A stretch of 64,000 nt of DNA from Acanthococcus lagerstroemiae (Eukaryota; Arthropoda; Insecta; Hemiptera; Eriococcidae), in NCBI GenBank assembly GCA_031841125.1, contig CM063107.1, positions 23,764,499 through 23,828,498 on the forward strand, read 5' to 3'. Of this stretch, positions 46,997 through 57,513 are shown piece by piece. The position numbers were made by a program, and so were the translations under genes. The number at the start of each line of letters is the position of its first letter. Positions within the stretch are counted from its first letter, which is position 1. The notes below the pieces were generated by a model. It worked only from the letters and a program-made list of their open reading frames with translations. It was not told the DNA's origin and did not search any database.

Positions 46997-47850
46997 CGCA
47001 CTCGCCGAATCGATCATGGGTAAGTGGATCCGAGCACTGATACGCGTTCTCGATCAGTAGACGAGCAAGTCGCGTGGAGAACTGAACTTCCACCTGACCC
47101 AGGTCCTGAGTGGCCACGGGTGCTACGGCACATACATACCTACTTACATTAAATGGCGATAGCGCCGAGCCCTGTGTGCATGCACTGTGGTCGAGGGACG
47201 GAGGACAACCCCTCGAGTGTTAGGCCTGCGAACAGGAGAGGCGCGGGACGTAACACGGATCGATTTCGGCAACAACGACAGCGACACCGACAGTGTGATC
47301 GATCGTCTCGCGTCGGACCCCTGGGTTCCGGAAATGCTGAAGAATGAAAGCCGATGGAACCGGGTGTCGGCCTTTGTCTCGAACATCATGAAGATGAAGA
47401 TGCAGACAGAGTGGTCGAGGCAGAGAGCCGACAAACAAAGCTCGGCCAACACTAGACACGACTGTATACCATCCTACAGCTGCTGCTGACCACTGCCCCC
47501 TTCTGGTAGGGCTCACCCCGCCATCACCATCTTCCTGCGTCGTGACACGCACCATGATGAGGAGGTCAGGGGTGAAGGAAGAAAGCGCGTCCGGCTGTGG
47601 TGCACCGAATTTCCAGGTTAATGCTAGGTGAGCGTCGCCTCGGTCAGTAGGGTGTCCCATAATTGCCCTGGCAGGACAGCGTGAATCCAAAACGGAGAGG
47701 CGAAATGGGCGCCTGGACCAGCCTGTATGCGTCCCTCTGGTCACTGATGCGATACTCGAAAGGGTAGTTTCCGAAACCAAGGGGGTTGTGTCTGGAGAGC
47801 CACTTTTTGGCATACGTGCATCGCCATACACTCGACCAAGTACAATGATA
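46997..47850 (+). mobile_element. 5'-truncated R1-like non-LTR retrotransposon, copy 1
   Basis: 854 bp of ORF2 end plus a GC-rich 3' UTR, inserted in unit 2 of the local duplication. A 7-bp target duplication ATGAAAT lies at 46990-46996 and 47851-47857; comparison with unit 1 confirms the boundaries. The 3' UTR (about 47490-47845) is shared with 52245-52585 (inverted) and its last ~108 bp with 62509-62616, so the window holds three copies of one family. Confidence 0.88.
47012..47489 (+). pseudogene. R1-like reverse transcriptase C-terminus, degenerate
   Basis: Read across two frames: 'MGKWIRALIRVLDQ', a stop, 'SRGELNFHLTQVLSGHGCYG' then 'TYIPTYIK', then 'SPVCMHCGRGTEDNP' in the next frame, and 'VLGLRTGEARDVTRIDFG', 'DPWVPEMLKNESRWNRVSAF' then 'VSNIMKMK' to a TGA at 47487-47489. 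The LTQVLSGHGC box, the C-x2-C knuckle with 'ED', and the final W..V..F...I...K helix are typical of R1-clade ORF2 ends. One stop and at least two frameshifts make it non-functional. The RT domain is missing through 5' truncation. Confidence 0.85.
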
Positions 47851-48089
47851 ATGAAATATTCGATATCAGCGACTCAAGAAAATCGTATTTGGCAGTTTTT
47901 TTCAAGAATTTCTCCTTTAAAATTTGAAAATTGGGGGGACATCCTGGCTCCGCTGGAGGAGATTAGGTCACTTTACCAAGCTCGGTCGTATCGTCGAAGG
48001 TTACTGTAGGTCACCACCCTCTTGTATCACTGAAATCAGAAATGTAATAATTTTGATCTTCAGTGGATATTTATTTGGCTCTGTTGAGA

Positions 48090-49535
48090 AATTTACCTTG
48101 GTGTCTCGACGCACCTTTTCCTGGACCGCATTGCTGATACTGATGAAAGTCGTACATGTATGATGGATGACTTCACATTTCTAACTTTTATAGCTCCTCG
48201 AAGATTTTGATATTACGCCACTCGGGTCTTCTGATTACGTTCGCGTGTAATGCTCAGACGACATTGTCTTTGATCACACAATCGATGATGATGGGTCCAT
48301 TTCACCCACGCTACACGCTATATGGATCCGTTTGTATTGTCATGTCGGGACACGTTATTGCCGTGGAATTTTCGCTGGTATGAAAATATTATAGTTTCCT
48401 AGATGTGCAGTACAGTAAAGCCCTTTAATGCAACGTCATCCTTTATTGTTGCTGTGTTGTATTCGCCATGTAGATAAATACGTTCACGCTCGCTGTTATG
48501 ATAGTGAAAAAGAAAAAGACAACTACTGCATTTTCGTCCGTTTTTCCGCTTCATCACTTACGTATTCAAAGTATTCACTAGCTCGACGTAAACTTCGCGT
48601 TATAATTATTCAAACAAATCGGAAATATTTGAAAAAGAAAGTCACGAGTGCAGTGTACATAGAGTAAAATTTGTGGCACCGCCACTGCATCGATGTCCGA
48701 TAATTACGAGTACCTAATGAAAAAGCTTTTGTGATGATACCTGAATAAGCGAGGTAGCTAATAGCTCTGTAGTTAGCTTTACCAGACCTCGAATGTGACT
48801 AATTGCTACTTGTTCCGTGTGTCCTATCAGATACATAGGTCCTTTTGCTATTACATGACACGTCTCTCATCTCTCGTTATCAGAGGCTTGCGAAATTATA
48901 AACGTCGTATTACTGAAACTCTCATTGTGCGAGTAATACGTTATTCGGAAATAATGGTCCATCAGAGGAATTCTTTGAGCCGACCCCATCCTAACGGCTT
49001 TTTTCAAATTTTATTGCTCGTAAATGGTCATCGTAACTTGTTTTCAACGATACACACGTATGTACATGGCTATATACGACTTACAGTAATTATACCATCG
49101 ATATTAGACAGCCTAACTAGGTAATAACATTTACTCAATCCGGATTGAAGATTAACGGAAATATTTATCGGATAATGGAGTCTACGAACTTGATTTCCAG
49201 CGATGAAAGCGAGAACAGACGTCGAAATTGCAAGAACCGGCAGAAATATCAGTATAGCCAAGCTACCTATTATACAATCTATAAAATTGTTAAATTCGTT
49301 CGGTAAAGATTTTCAGTTCTTTTAGAGAATAGATACCAGAGGGTCCCTTTTGAAAGAAAAAATTACATGTTTGATATGAATAAGATCTGAAGTTTTTTTT
49401 GTTACTTCCACGAGGATGACCACTTGATCAATTTTTCCATTTTACATCATCTAAGGTCATTTTTGGTCATTTTTATTGTGGATGTGGTAATTTAAGTCAT
49501 TTTTGGGTAAGTTTCTCCTTCAAATTCTTGAAATT
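48090..49535. other. No gene recognised
   Basis: Short ORFs without motifs. 49446-49507 carries 'ggtcatttttggtcattttt', the vocabulary of the 30.0-30.7 kb field, and adjoins the LINE that starts at about 49540. Confidence 0.4.
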
Positions 49536-49539
49536 CTAC

Positions 49540-51365
49540 TGATTACGAAGAAAATTATTTTTTCGGATTCAGTTCCACCATACATATTTCGAGCTTGGTC
49601 ACACTTTCTAATTACTCCCTTAACTTATATCTCCAATACTGTCCTTGAGACAGGTATTTATCCAACAATATGAAAAACTTCGAAAGTTATTCCACTTTAC
49701 AAGTCAGGAAAAATAAACGAAATAAAAAATTATCGTCCCATCTCTCTAATTATTCCACTCACGGCCAAAATTTGATACTGTCTTGCACAAATATCTATAC
49801 AATCAATCCAAAAATATCTTACCTCCCTGTCAACGTGGCTTTAGAAAGGGATATTCAGTGCAGACAAATCTAATGAACTTCGCATATGATGGCAATATAA
49901 CCCTCTCTAAGGGTGGGCAAATAGATACCATATACACAGATTTTTCGAAGGCCTTTAACTCTGTCAACTACCAAATTTTTCTCCAAAAATTGTGCAATTT
50001 TGTCTTTTCAAAAGATCTAATAACTCTATTTCACTCCTACTTAAATAACAGAATGCAGTTTGTCGAGATAAAGGAATGGCCTCTACGTGTTACAAGAGGG
50101 TGTCAGGTGTTCCCCAGGGTTCGGTTTTGGGTCCATACCTATTTCTAATTTTTGTCGATGATATTTCTGAAAAAATCCAATATTCAAAATTATTGCTGTA
50201 CGCAGACGATATGAAAATTTATAAAATTATAAAATCTCAAACTGACGGTGTTAAACTGTAAGAAGATCTGGACTCATTAGTTGAGTGGAGTGACAGTAAC
50301 TTGTTATGATTTTTAATACTGACAAGTGTGAAAAAATTACCTTTTCAAGAAAAAGATGCCCCATTTTACAGGAGTCTAAAGTAAAAAAAGATACACTTAG
50401 GTGTGTAAATTCTGTAAAAGACTTAGGCATCATTTTGATTTGGAATTACTATTCAATATGCATATCGATCACATAACTTTGAAATCTAAAAGAATGGTTG
50501 GCTTCATAAAGAGAAATGGAACTTGTTATAAAAATTTAGAAACAATGAAAATTCTTTATTCTAATTTTGTCAGATCAGTATTGGAATTCTCTTATATTGT
50601 ATGGGATCTCAAAACTCAACAAGGTAAAGATAAAATTTGAGAAAATTCAAAAAAGATTTTTGAAATACTTATATTGCAAAATATTTACATATTAGGTATA
50701 CTTCTGAAATTGTATACACAGAACTTTTGGTTGGCTTTGAGATTATGAGTCTAAAAAAACAGAAGATGTCTGGCAAAGTTAACCTTCTTGAGGGACATTC
50801 TGAATAACAAAATGTTTGATTCCAACAACTTGATACGTATTCAATTCAGGGTCCCTACATCTAATACAAGAAATACTGATCTATTTGTAACACGTAGGGC
50901 TCAGCATCCAGTATGGACAATATTCTAGTATTATATAACAAAATTACCCAAAAAGACCCTGAGATCGACATATTCTTCATGAGTTGGAAACAGTAATATA
51001 TTTTATCAGTCATTAAAGTACTCGAGGGTATGTAGGTCCTTTTCTTTATACCGCACAAGTGTGGTTTGTTTCGGCCCCTTGGCTTCCTTCAACCCTCAGT
51101 TCTCAATTCACAATCCTCAACTGCCACCTGTGGACCTGCGCGCTCCTCACCCCCCGCTCTGTCCTTGCTATGGTGCCTGTCTCTTCCTCCCTCTTTCTGT
51201 CATCTTTTCCTTCTTTTTTATCCCCCACCTTTCCTTGGAAAAGTATTTTTTGTTTTGGTTTTTAAGATTAATAATTATATATTGTAACTACTGTCCCTCC
51301 CTGTCAATGGAACCTTCGGGCTCCTGTTGTGGGGGGGGGAGGGGACTCAAATACAAATAAATAAG
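49540..51365 (+). mobile_element. Jockey/CR1-like non-LTR retrotransposon, 5'-truncated
   Basis: Contains the last two thirds of an RT-bearing ORF2 ending at 50994-50996, a roughly 350-bp pyrimidine-rich 3' UTR and a terminal 'caaatacaaataaataag' tail. A G9 tract occurs near 51331-51339. The 5' end is cut within the RT-upstream region. No target duplication was confirmed. Confidence 0.8.
49550..50996 (+). pseudogene. Reverse transcriptase (Jockey/CR1-like), degenerate
   Basis: Motifs in order: 'FSDSVPPYIFRAWSHF' and 'LITPLTYISNTVLETGIYP' (49560-49670); 'KVIPLYKSGKINEIKNYRPI' (from about 49683); 'CQRGFRKGYSVQTNL' and 'IDTIYTDFSKAFNSVNYQI' (49835-49975), containing the first catalytic Asp in DFSKAF; 'SGVPQGSVLGPYLF' and 'LLYADDMKIYK' (50100-50225), the conserved palm box with the YADD catalytic pair; then 'HIDHITLKSKRMVGFIKR' (50461-50515) and, near the end, 'DILNNKMFDSNNLIRI', 'FRVPTSNTRNTDLF' and 'DPEIDIFFMSWKQ' to TAA. 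At least four frameshifts and several stops interrupt it. The order and wording fit the Jockey/CR1 group, which lacks RNase H. Confidence 0.88.
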
Positions 51366-51369
51366 AAAT

Positions 51370-51875
51370 TTCATGCTTCCGCTGTGCTGTGTAAATAAAA
51401 TTGAAATTCAAGTTTCCGGTAGATTGCAGCAGAAACTTTTAACACAACTCTTGCTAGTCAGTCGGGGGGTTGAAGAAATATGATCACGAGTAGTGTGTAA
51501 AAAGAGAAAAACAAAGAAGAAGGGGGAAAATTGCAAATGGTCTCCAATTCTGGTAATTTTTCAAATTTAATAAGGTCATTTTTCCATTTTTTCCCCCTGA
51601 AGTTTCGAGTGGTCCCTCTGCTTCTAGGTTTTTAAAATAATATCAATTCTACCTCTCGAGGCCCTGAACTTTAATATGGGGATGAATTGGTCCATCCGTT
51701 AACACTTCATCGCTTAAGAGCACTTCCCGGAAAATTGAGATCATCACCTATATCTGAAAAGCAGATAAAATCACCAATATTTTCAGTATAAAAGGATATT
51801 CCTATTGGTTCAAACTTTAATTTTAGGATGTCCACATCCCATCCCCCTCCCCCCCTCTCCCAAGTAAAAATGCTG
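51370..51875. other. No gene recognised
   Basis: Unassigned sequence between the LINE tail and the 52-kb repeat array. Confidence 0.4.
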
Positions 51876-51879
51876 GAAA

Positions 51880-52243
51880 CAAAATTTGTATACACTTCAT
51901 GTAATTTCTGTATCCACTTTCTAGAATTTATATGACCTCCCTTGTCCCACCATAGTAATGCAAACGTAAACGAGGAACACAAGAGGTAAACTTCCAAAAA
52001 GGACATGAACACTCCGGAATAGGGGACAAAAATGTGCGTACAACTTGTGTAATTTGTATACCCTTTACCCGCGTTCCAAAATTTATGTGACCTGCCTCGT
52101 ATCACTATTTAAGTTAGATTAGAGAAGAGACTCGGACGAAGAGAGCTCCCCAGAAAGTGAGTTGGGCACTCGGGAATGGAGCGAAAATCCTGGTACAGTT
52201 CGTGTATTTTGTGTATTCACATTTCACAGTTTGTGGGTCCTGG
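51880..52243. repeat. Tandem array, ~150-bp unit, three copies (left arm)
   Basis: Units begin near 51881, 52028 and 52185 with 'aaaat.tg..tacac.t..tgtaattt.tgtat.c' and continue '(a/t)tttatgtgacct'. A minus-strand ORF at 51707-52105 simply reads through two units. Similar units in the opposite orientation lie at 52585-53070, so the whole locus is an inverted arrangement around the R1-like insert. Confidence 0.65.
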
Positions 52244-52244
52244 A

Positions 52245-52585
52245 TGGTGTGGTGGGACTTATGGTGATGCGGCCCCTAAGACACCGCACCCCCGGCCCCG
52301 GAAACTACCCTTTCGAGTATCACATTAGTAGCTGAAGGGATGTTTTAAGGCCGGCCCGAGCCCCCATTTCGCCTTGCCGCTTCCGATGCGCGCGTCCTGC
52401 AAGGGCCACCATGGGGTTCCCTATTAACCGAGATTCGCGCTCGCCGAGCACTAGCTTGGAAATTTCAGGTTCCCCACAGCCGGACGCGCTTCCTCTTGAC
52501 TCACCCCTCACCTCTTCGTCTTGGTACATGTGGCGACGCAGGCAGGTGGTGACGGAGGGGGAGCCCTGCCGAGTACGTCACTCTT
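52245..52585 (-). mobile_element. R1-like element 3' UTR, copy 2
   Basis: On the minus strand this matches 47500-47845: 'gcagggctc', 'tgcgtcg.cacatgtacca.gacga(a)gaggt.aggggtga', 'gaagcgcgtccggctgtgg', 'gatactcgaaagggtagtttcc', ending 'gtcccaccacacca'. Only the 3' UTR is present. GC-richer than its flanks. The 5' limit is approximate and no target duplication was found. Confidence 0.82.
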
Positions 52586-53070
52586 TGAGGGAAGGGGGCT
52601 ACCATTTCTTAAGAAGCGTATAGTGTTACTAAAAAAGCCACATAAAGTCATGGAGGTGGGCACACATATTGCTTACAAATTACTGTCCCAAATCCGAAGT
52701 ATCTAACCAACTTTTGGGGCTACCATTTCTGCAGTCCTACCGCACTTGTTGAGTGTATAGTGATATTAGGAATAATACACAAACCGTGAAATGTGAATAC
52801 ATAAATTACCTAAATTTTATGCAAACTTCTGCTCTCACCAGCAATTTATTAATTTTTTTATTGGGGGGGGGGAGAGTGGAAGCTAACATGTCTGTAGCCC
52901 CTTCATATTTGTAGAACTTACAGTGGTATTAGGAAGGTCACACAAATTTGAGGAAGAGCATAAGTAAATAACACGAATTGTACTCAAATTTTAGCTCTCA
53001 TCCTGAAGTGCCTAACTCAGTTTGAGCAGGCTTCTGTTTCTCCGTCCTCTCAAATTTGTAGAGCATTTGA
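52586..53070. repeat. Tandem array, ~140-165-bp unit, three copies (right arm)
   Basis: 'gtatagtgttactaaaaaagcc' (52618), 'gtatagtgatattaggaataa' (52755) and 'acagtggtattaggaaggtc' (52920) mark three units, two of them preceded by 'ggggctaccatttct'. In reverse complement they resemble the array at 51880-52243 (for example 'tgtattcacatttcac.gtttgtg'). Confidence 0.6.
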
Positions 53071-53074
53071 TGGT

Positions 53075-54060
53075 TCTAGGGGGTCGTAGACATTTTTTCC
53101 TCGGTTTCTCATCAGTATTTTCATCTTAGAGTAGGAAGAACTAGTACAATGAGCCTAATTTAAGAAGAATTTATAAAGTAAAAGTACCAAAAAACAAGAT
53201 CTTGAAAAACATAATTTCGAAGTATCTTTGAAGATAAACGGACTTTTTAGATTCATTTTTCATGTTGATCTGAAAGAATTTTTTCAAATATGCGCCCAAC
53301 CTCGAAAGTTGCTCCAAATGAATGAAAAAAATCTAAAAAACGGTGAGCTTGATCGCATACTATTAACTCGCAAGTAGCAAAAGTTCTGTGAGTAACGAAG
53401 TTGCTAATTATCCCGAACTCGTTTTTGTAACCGTCTTCTACTACCCCTAAAATTTTTTTCCTCTCCCCATCCTATTTTGAGAAACCACCCATCAAAATTT
53501 TGTGTTTTCCGTGTATTTTGTTAATGTCTACAATAAATTTAAAACTAAAACTTTTGAAACTTTCATTAGTCCTCATCATCAAATCGAAGTACTGTCTATG
53601 GGGGTTTCAAGGTCACAACATGTAGGTAATTTTGACATTGGTTTGATAGTAAGTTGAAAACTGTAGCTCCTAAAATGGGAAGGGGGTTCAACATTTTCTT
53701 AAAATACAATGTGTATCGTTCCATTGGCTTAAAGTCTAAAAAATGTACATGCAAATATTACGATGTTAAAATTACTTATAAATAACGTTTATGTCGTTAA
53801 AGTAAATGAAAATAATTAATTAACAACATAAATATTGGATTTAATGCTAAATAAATAATTACCGGGTAATTGAACTCATATTATGCTGCTTCGGCCCTAA
53901 TTATCAAATTACGAGGATGACATCTATGGAGGATGGGATGGGGGAGAGGCTGAAAACTGAGATTATCAATATACACAAGGTGGATGTCCTTCCTTCGGTC
54001 TTAAATGTCACTAAACTCTTTTTTTTTTTTTACAAATTGTTGCGCCAGAAAGGATCGGGA
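53075..54060. other. No gene recognised; very AT-rich towards 53740-53880
   Basis: Unassigned. The 53740-53880 stretch has 'aataattaattaacaacataaat' type sequence. Confidence 0.4.
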
Positions 54061-54067
54061 AGGGGTT

Positions 54068-54345
54068 TACTGCTGATTATATTCATAATCAGATGAACTG
54101 CGCTACTAATATTATTTTGTAAGTTTTGAAGGTCGCTGAATTCATTTTCGGCTCTATGTTAACCCTCAGTTGCAAATTGCGACATCTGAAAGGGCAGGTA
54201 GGGGATTTATTGCTGATGCTACTTATGAGTAAATGCTTTATGGATATCGGTTTGTAAGTTTCAAAAATCGCTGAACTTAGTTTCTGCGTTATTTTGATAT
54301 TACCTGGCAAATTGTGAATTTTGAGGGGTCGGAGAAATTTACTAT
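54068..54345. repeat. Tandem array, ~138-bp unit, two copies
   Basis: Units share 'ttattgctgat.atatt.at', 'tttgtaagttt..aa.gtcgctgaattcattttcg' and 'aattg.gacatctgaaaggg'. The core 'gtcgctgaatt.att' also appears in the array at 35455-35755. Confidence 0.6.
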
Positions 54346-54349
54346 TAAT

Positions 54350-54630
54350 GATATTTATGAGCCTCGGTTGGCAACCGCTGCTCCAAACGAATATGCCTGG
54401 TGGAAGAATCCTAGAACGAACTCCCCGAAAGTATATTGTTTACCAATTTATTATCTTTTTTTTATTTTTTATTTGGCTTAGAACTAAGTGCCTCTGATGT
54501 AACTGTACACTAACTTTAATATGGATAGGCGGATGAATCCGTGTCGCCACAGGCTCAGCCCTCAGATAGCCCATTTTTAGGCATAATCCTTGCTCATTTC
54601 AGACCATTTTCCCCTGTTTTTGGCTTTAGA
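54350..54630. other. No gene recognised
   Basis: Unassigned sequence on the 3' side of the RTE fragment. Confidence 0.4.
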
Positions 54631-54634
54631 GAAC

Positions 54635-54990
54635 CAGTTGAGTTTGAGCCGGCCATCGGTATTCCTTTGCTTTCTCCAGAATTTGGTTCAGGGTGTGTAT
54701 ATGATCAGCTGTACTAAAATTTTTTCGGAAACCAGCTGTTCGACGGGTTGCTGAGCGTGAAGGATGTTGTAGATTTTACTTTTGATTATTTTCATAAATA
54801 GCTTACAAATGTTCGATGAGAGGCTGATGGGCCGATAGTTATTTATGTCCGATCTGTCTCCCTTTTTGTGTAATAGAATTATTTCTGATGAGTATTCCAT
54901 TGTATAACACGTTGCAAGTTTTTTTGGGTACAGCTCCTTCTCTGATGCGTCACTTTGAACAACATAGGCTACTTTCATACATTCCACAAT
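54635..54990 (-). pseudogene. RTE-like reverse transcriptase fragment
   Basis: On the minus strand: 'SSEIILLHKKGDRSDINNYR' followed directly by 'PISLSSNICKLFMKIIKSKI', then 'LHAQQPVEQ', and after a one-base frameshift 'AGFRKNFSTADHIHTLNQIL' followed by 'EKAKEYRWP'. This is the N-terminal fingers part of an RT with the LHKKGD, NYRPISL and QAGFRK...T.DHI boxes, wording typical of RTE-clade elements. Similarity stops at about 54635, before the catalytic FVDYEKAFD box, so the palm is absent. It is a short internal fragment with no 3' tail. Confidence 0.82.
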
Positions 54991-54994
54991 AAGA

Positions 54995-56100
54995 CTTCAT
55001 TTGTAATCGAAACAGAAGATAACTTGCCGAAAGAAAGATTAGAATTTATATCTTGAAAATGATATAGCCTAAGGTGTTGATAAATGAAATTAAAATAAAA
55101 TATCCTTGCAGTTAGCAAATGATGAAACCCCACTTGCTTCCAGGGAAAAGGATAACAAACTTGAAGCGAGATTCATTCGAATCTGTTTGTCAAGAATGTT
55201 GTACGCGTTTATTGTACACGTACCTACTTCCTGCAAAACCTGAAGCCGCAGATGATTTAAAATTATACGATACTTAGCGGTTCAGAGGTCAATGTTCATC
55301 CAATCACTAATGATTATTTAGCGTATGAATATTACAAAAAAACCCTCAGCGGTGTAGAACAACGAGATGTGTCGGCGATTTTATTAAGTTAATCATTGTG
55401 TAATATAAGAAGCACCAGAAATAAGAGTGAAAGTTCGATGTACGTATACCGGTACTATATAGGTACAAGAAGTATAAATATAAATGTGTATGTATGTACC
55501 TAGATCATGTCTATGATTCTGCATCATGCCCACTGGCCAGTTTCAAATTACGTTCGTTTTATTCGTTCGAGAAATTCCCGGCATTTTGATTTGGTTACTT
55601 ATATAGTACGAGGGCAAAAAGTCATGGCCTGAAACTGGTTTTCGGAGAAAAATCACGAATTTTATTCACTATTGGTATAATGTAATTGCCGTGTGTATAA
55701 AAGCCGTATCATAATTACCGTTTGTACGTAGCTATGTAGATTAGGGGCAGTGTTCACAATGTTAGGTTAATATTTCTGAAACTTAAATACCTAGTAGATG
55801 TTCCAGACTTTATGAGAATTAGGTGCTATGTTACGTATGATGTTAAAAATACGAACCGTCATTTTCATAAAGGGGATAACACACCTTTTTTTTAATACTT
55901 TTTAATGGAGTCTGATAGGACTTTTTACGGCTTTTCTGATGGCAACACTGAAAAATGCCGATTCGATCCGGAAAGTGGTGAAAAACGCGAATCAAAATCA
56001 CGTAATTTGCATTCAGGATATATAAGTCCACACTTTTTCACGTTTATTTTCAGTATTCAGTGTTGAAACTTATTAGTTCTGTGTCTCACTTTGCCTTCAC
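54995..56100. other. No gene recognised
   Basis: Unassigned AT-rich sequence. Confidence 0.4.
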
Positions 56101-56110
56101 TGAAAGGAGA

Positions 56111-56259
56111 CAGTGGCGTAGGCAGATTTGGTATGAAGGGGAAGGGGGTCCAGTTCAAACACAGGTGTAATAATTACTATTACCAGAATAAATTATAATT
56201 TTTTTACATTTTTGGCTGATGCCGAGGGGAAGGGGTTCAGATCCCCGGCCACGCCCCTT
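56111..56259. mobile_element. hAT-like non-autonomous element (family A, copy 2)
   Basis: 149 bp, inverted relative to 27762-28031. It starts CAGTGGCGTAGGCAGATTTG and ends GCCACGCCCCTT. The flanking AGGAGA (56105-56110, 56260-56265) matches over six bases, shorter than the usual 8 bp, so the target duplication has decayed or the right end is off by a base or two. The internal 'tggctgatgccgaggggaagggg' is the reverse strand of the copy 1 left part. Confidence 0.75.
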
Positions 56260-56626
56260 AGGAGAAGGATATGGATTTGTAAGATAAACAACTCGACTGT
56301 TTTAAAAAGTTGCTCCCTTACGGTCCAAAACGGCAAAAAATAAGGTTTTTTGGCCTTGATTTAACACAAATCTTGAAAAATGATATAATTTATGAATACT
56401 TTATTATTTGAAGAGAATTTAAATTTTGCTGTCACATTGCTGTTTTTATGAATTTGTCCCCTATTCATTTTCCATGTCATTTTTTTCAAATTCACGTAGA
56501 GAGGATAAGTCTTGACTTCTTTCACACATTTGCTTATATCTGCTCTCAATATAATGTACTAACTTGAATCACAATATACGAGTAGATAACTTCTATAGGT
56601 ATGCATCTCAACACCCTATTTATCAT

Positions 56627-56891
56627 CAGAGACGTGCAGAAGAGTTTTTCTGGGAGGGGAGGGGGCAAAAATTGTGAAAATCCCAACTGACTTAACTCAA
56701 AATTCCCAAGTATCAATCAACATTTTTTTGTATTGGCTAAAAGAAAACCTTTTGGATTTTCCCAACTTTTGATCCATCTACTAAAATTTCCCAACTCGTC
56801 CCTGACTGAAATAGTAAATTTTTTCAACTGTTGAGTGAAAAATTTCTACGGGGGTGTAAAGTTGCTCCCTTCCTTCATAGGTACGTCCCGG
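56627..56891. mobile_element. hAT-like non-autonomous element (family B, copy 2)
   Basis: Starts CAGAGACGTGCAGAAGAG and follows the order of 36805-37197: 'gggagg(g)gagggggcaaaaattgtgaaaatccc', 'actcaaaattcccaagtat', 'tggattttcccaact', 'actgaaatagtaaattttttcaac', 'gggggtgtaaagt', then 'ggtacgtccc'. It lacks the internal triplication. Flanks TTTATCAT and CCCATCAT match at five of eight positions. Confidence 0.72.
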
Positions 56892-56899
56892 CCCATCAT

Positions 56900-57400
56900 C
56901 AGTGTTATCACTGTCATAGGACCCTCACGAATTACTTACAAGCTTTGTTTTTGCTCTCCTGAAAATTTCGTTGTTGTGGCTTATCCCCTTTACGAAAATG
57001 ATGGTTCGCGACAGTCCGTTGACGATTTACTGAAGGGATGCAAATGTGTCCAGGCACGAATACACCCGGAGGCAGTGAGGACAATTGCACCTCCCAGTGA
57101 AAAAAATAGAAATAGAAAAACGTTGCGCACAAATTGCGTTTTAAACCAGCTTACTAGATTCCGAGAGAGTATTAAGTTATTTTAAATAGAAGTAAGCTGG
57201 AGTGGATTGGTGAAACGAAGTAGCCCGGGGGCAATTTTAGAATTTCGCTTTCGAAGTTTTCTCAATTTCGTTAGAAGAGAAGAGCACATTCCAGACCAGT
57301 ATGCCGGAAACCTTTCCAGGTCAGGGACCCTTTACCCCCTTGTCCGCCTGGCCAGTCCACCACTGTATGAAAGACTCTCTAAGCGTAGTAGAAAATTGTA
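56900..57400. other. No gene recognised; 116-codon ORF without motif
   Basis: A plus-strand ORF at 56835-57185 begins inside the hAT-like element, so most of it is unlikely to be a gene. No family motif was seen in its second half. Confidence 0.4.
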
Positions 57401-57404
57401 AATA

Positions 57405-57510
57405 AGTCCAGAAGTGTCTTACTGAGTTTTAAGGAGTCTTGAGAAGCCGTGATCAAGTATTAAAGCATCCTAATCAAGTCTGAAAGAGTCATAAAGCGTC
57501 TTAAACGAGT
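57405..57510. repeat. Cryptic 'AGTCTTAAGGAGTC' repeat
   Basis: 'ggagtcttgagaag', 'aagtctgaaagagtcataaagcgtcttaaacgagtcc'. Opposite orientation to 1848-2475. Confidence 0.5.
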
Positions 57511-57513
57511 CCT

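Larger units (their letters stand above)
46505..48085. repeat. Tandem duplication, unit 2, split by an R1-like insertion
   Basis: Collinear with 45613-46500 but interrupted at 46997-47850 by a LINE. After the LINE it resumes 'atgaaatattcgatatcagcgactcaagaaaatc' and runs to 'gatcttcagtggatattt'. The unbroken unit 1 gives the empty-site sequence for the insertion. Confidence 0.8.

Noticed and set aside
47220..47831. 203-codon minus-strand ORF, the longest in the window
   Set aside because: It is antisense to the R1-like ORF2 end and its GC-rich 3' UTR; the plus strand carries the diagnostic motifs.
46997..47850. LTR retrotransposon suggested by the direct repeats at 46290-46500 and 47855-48080
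   Set aside because: Those direct repeats are parts of a tandem duplication that continues outside them, and the insert is a non-LTR 3' end with its own 7-bp target duplication.
51707..52105. 132-codon minus-strand ORF with internal peptide repetition
   Set aside because: The peptide repetition mirrors the ~150-bp tandem units of the array; no sign of selection on protein.
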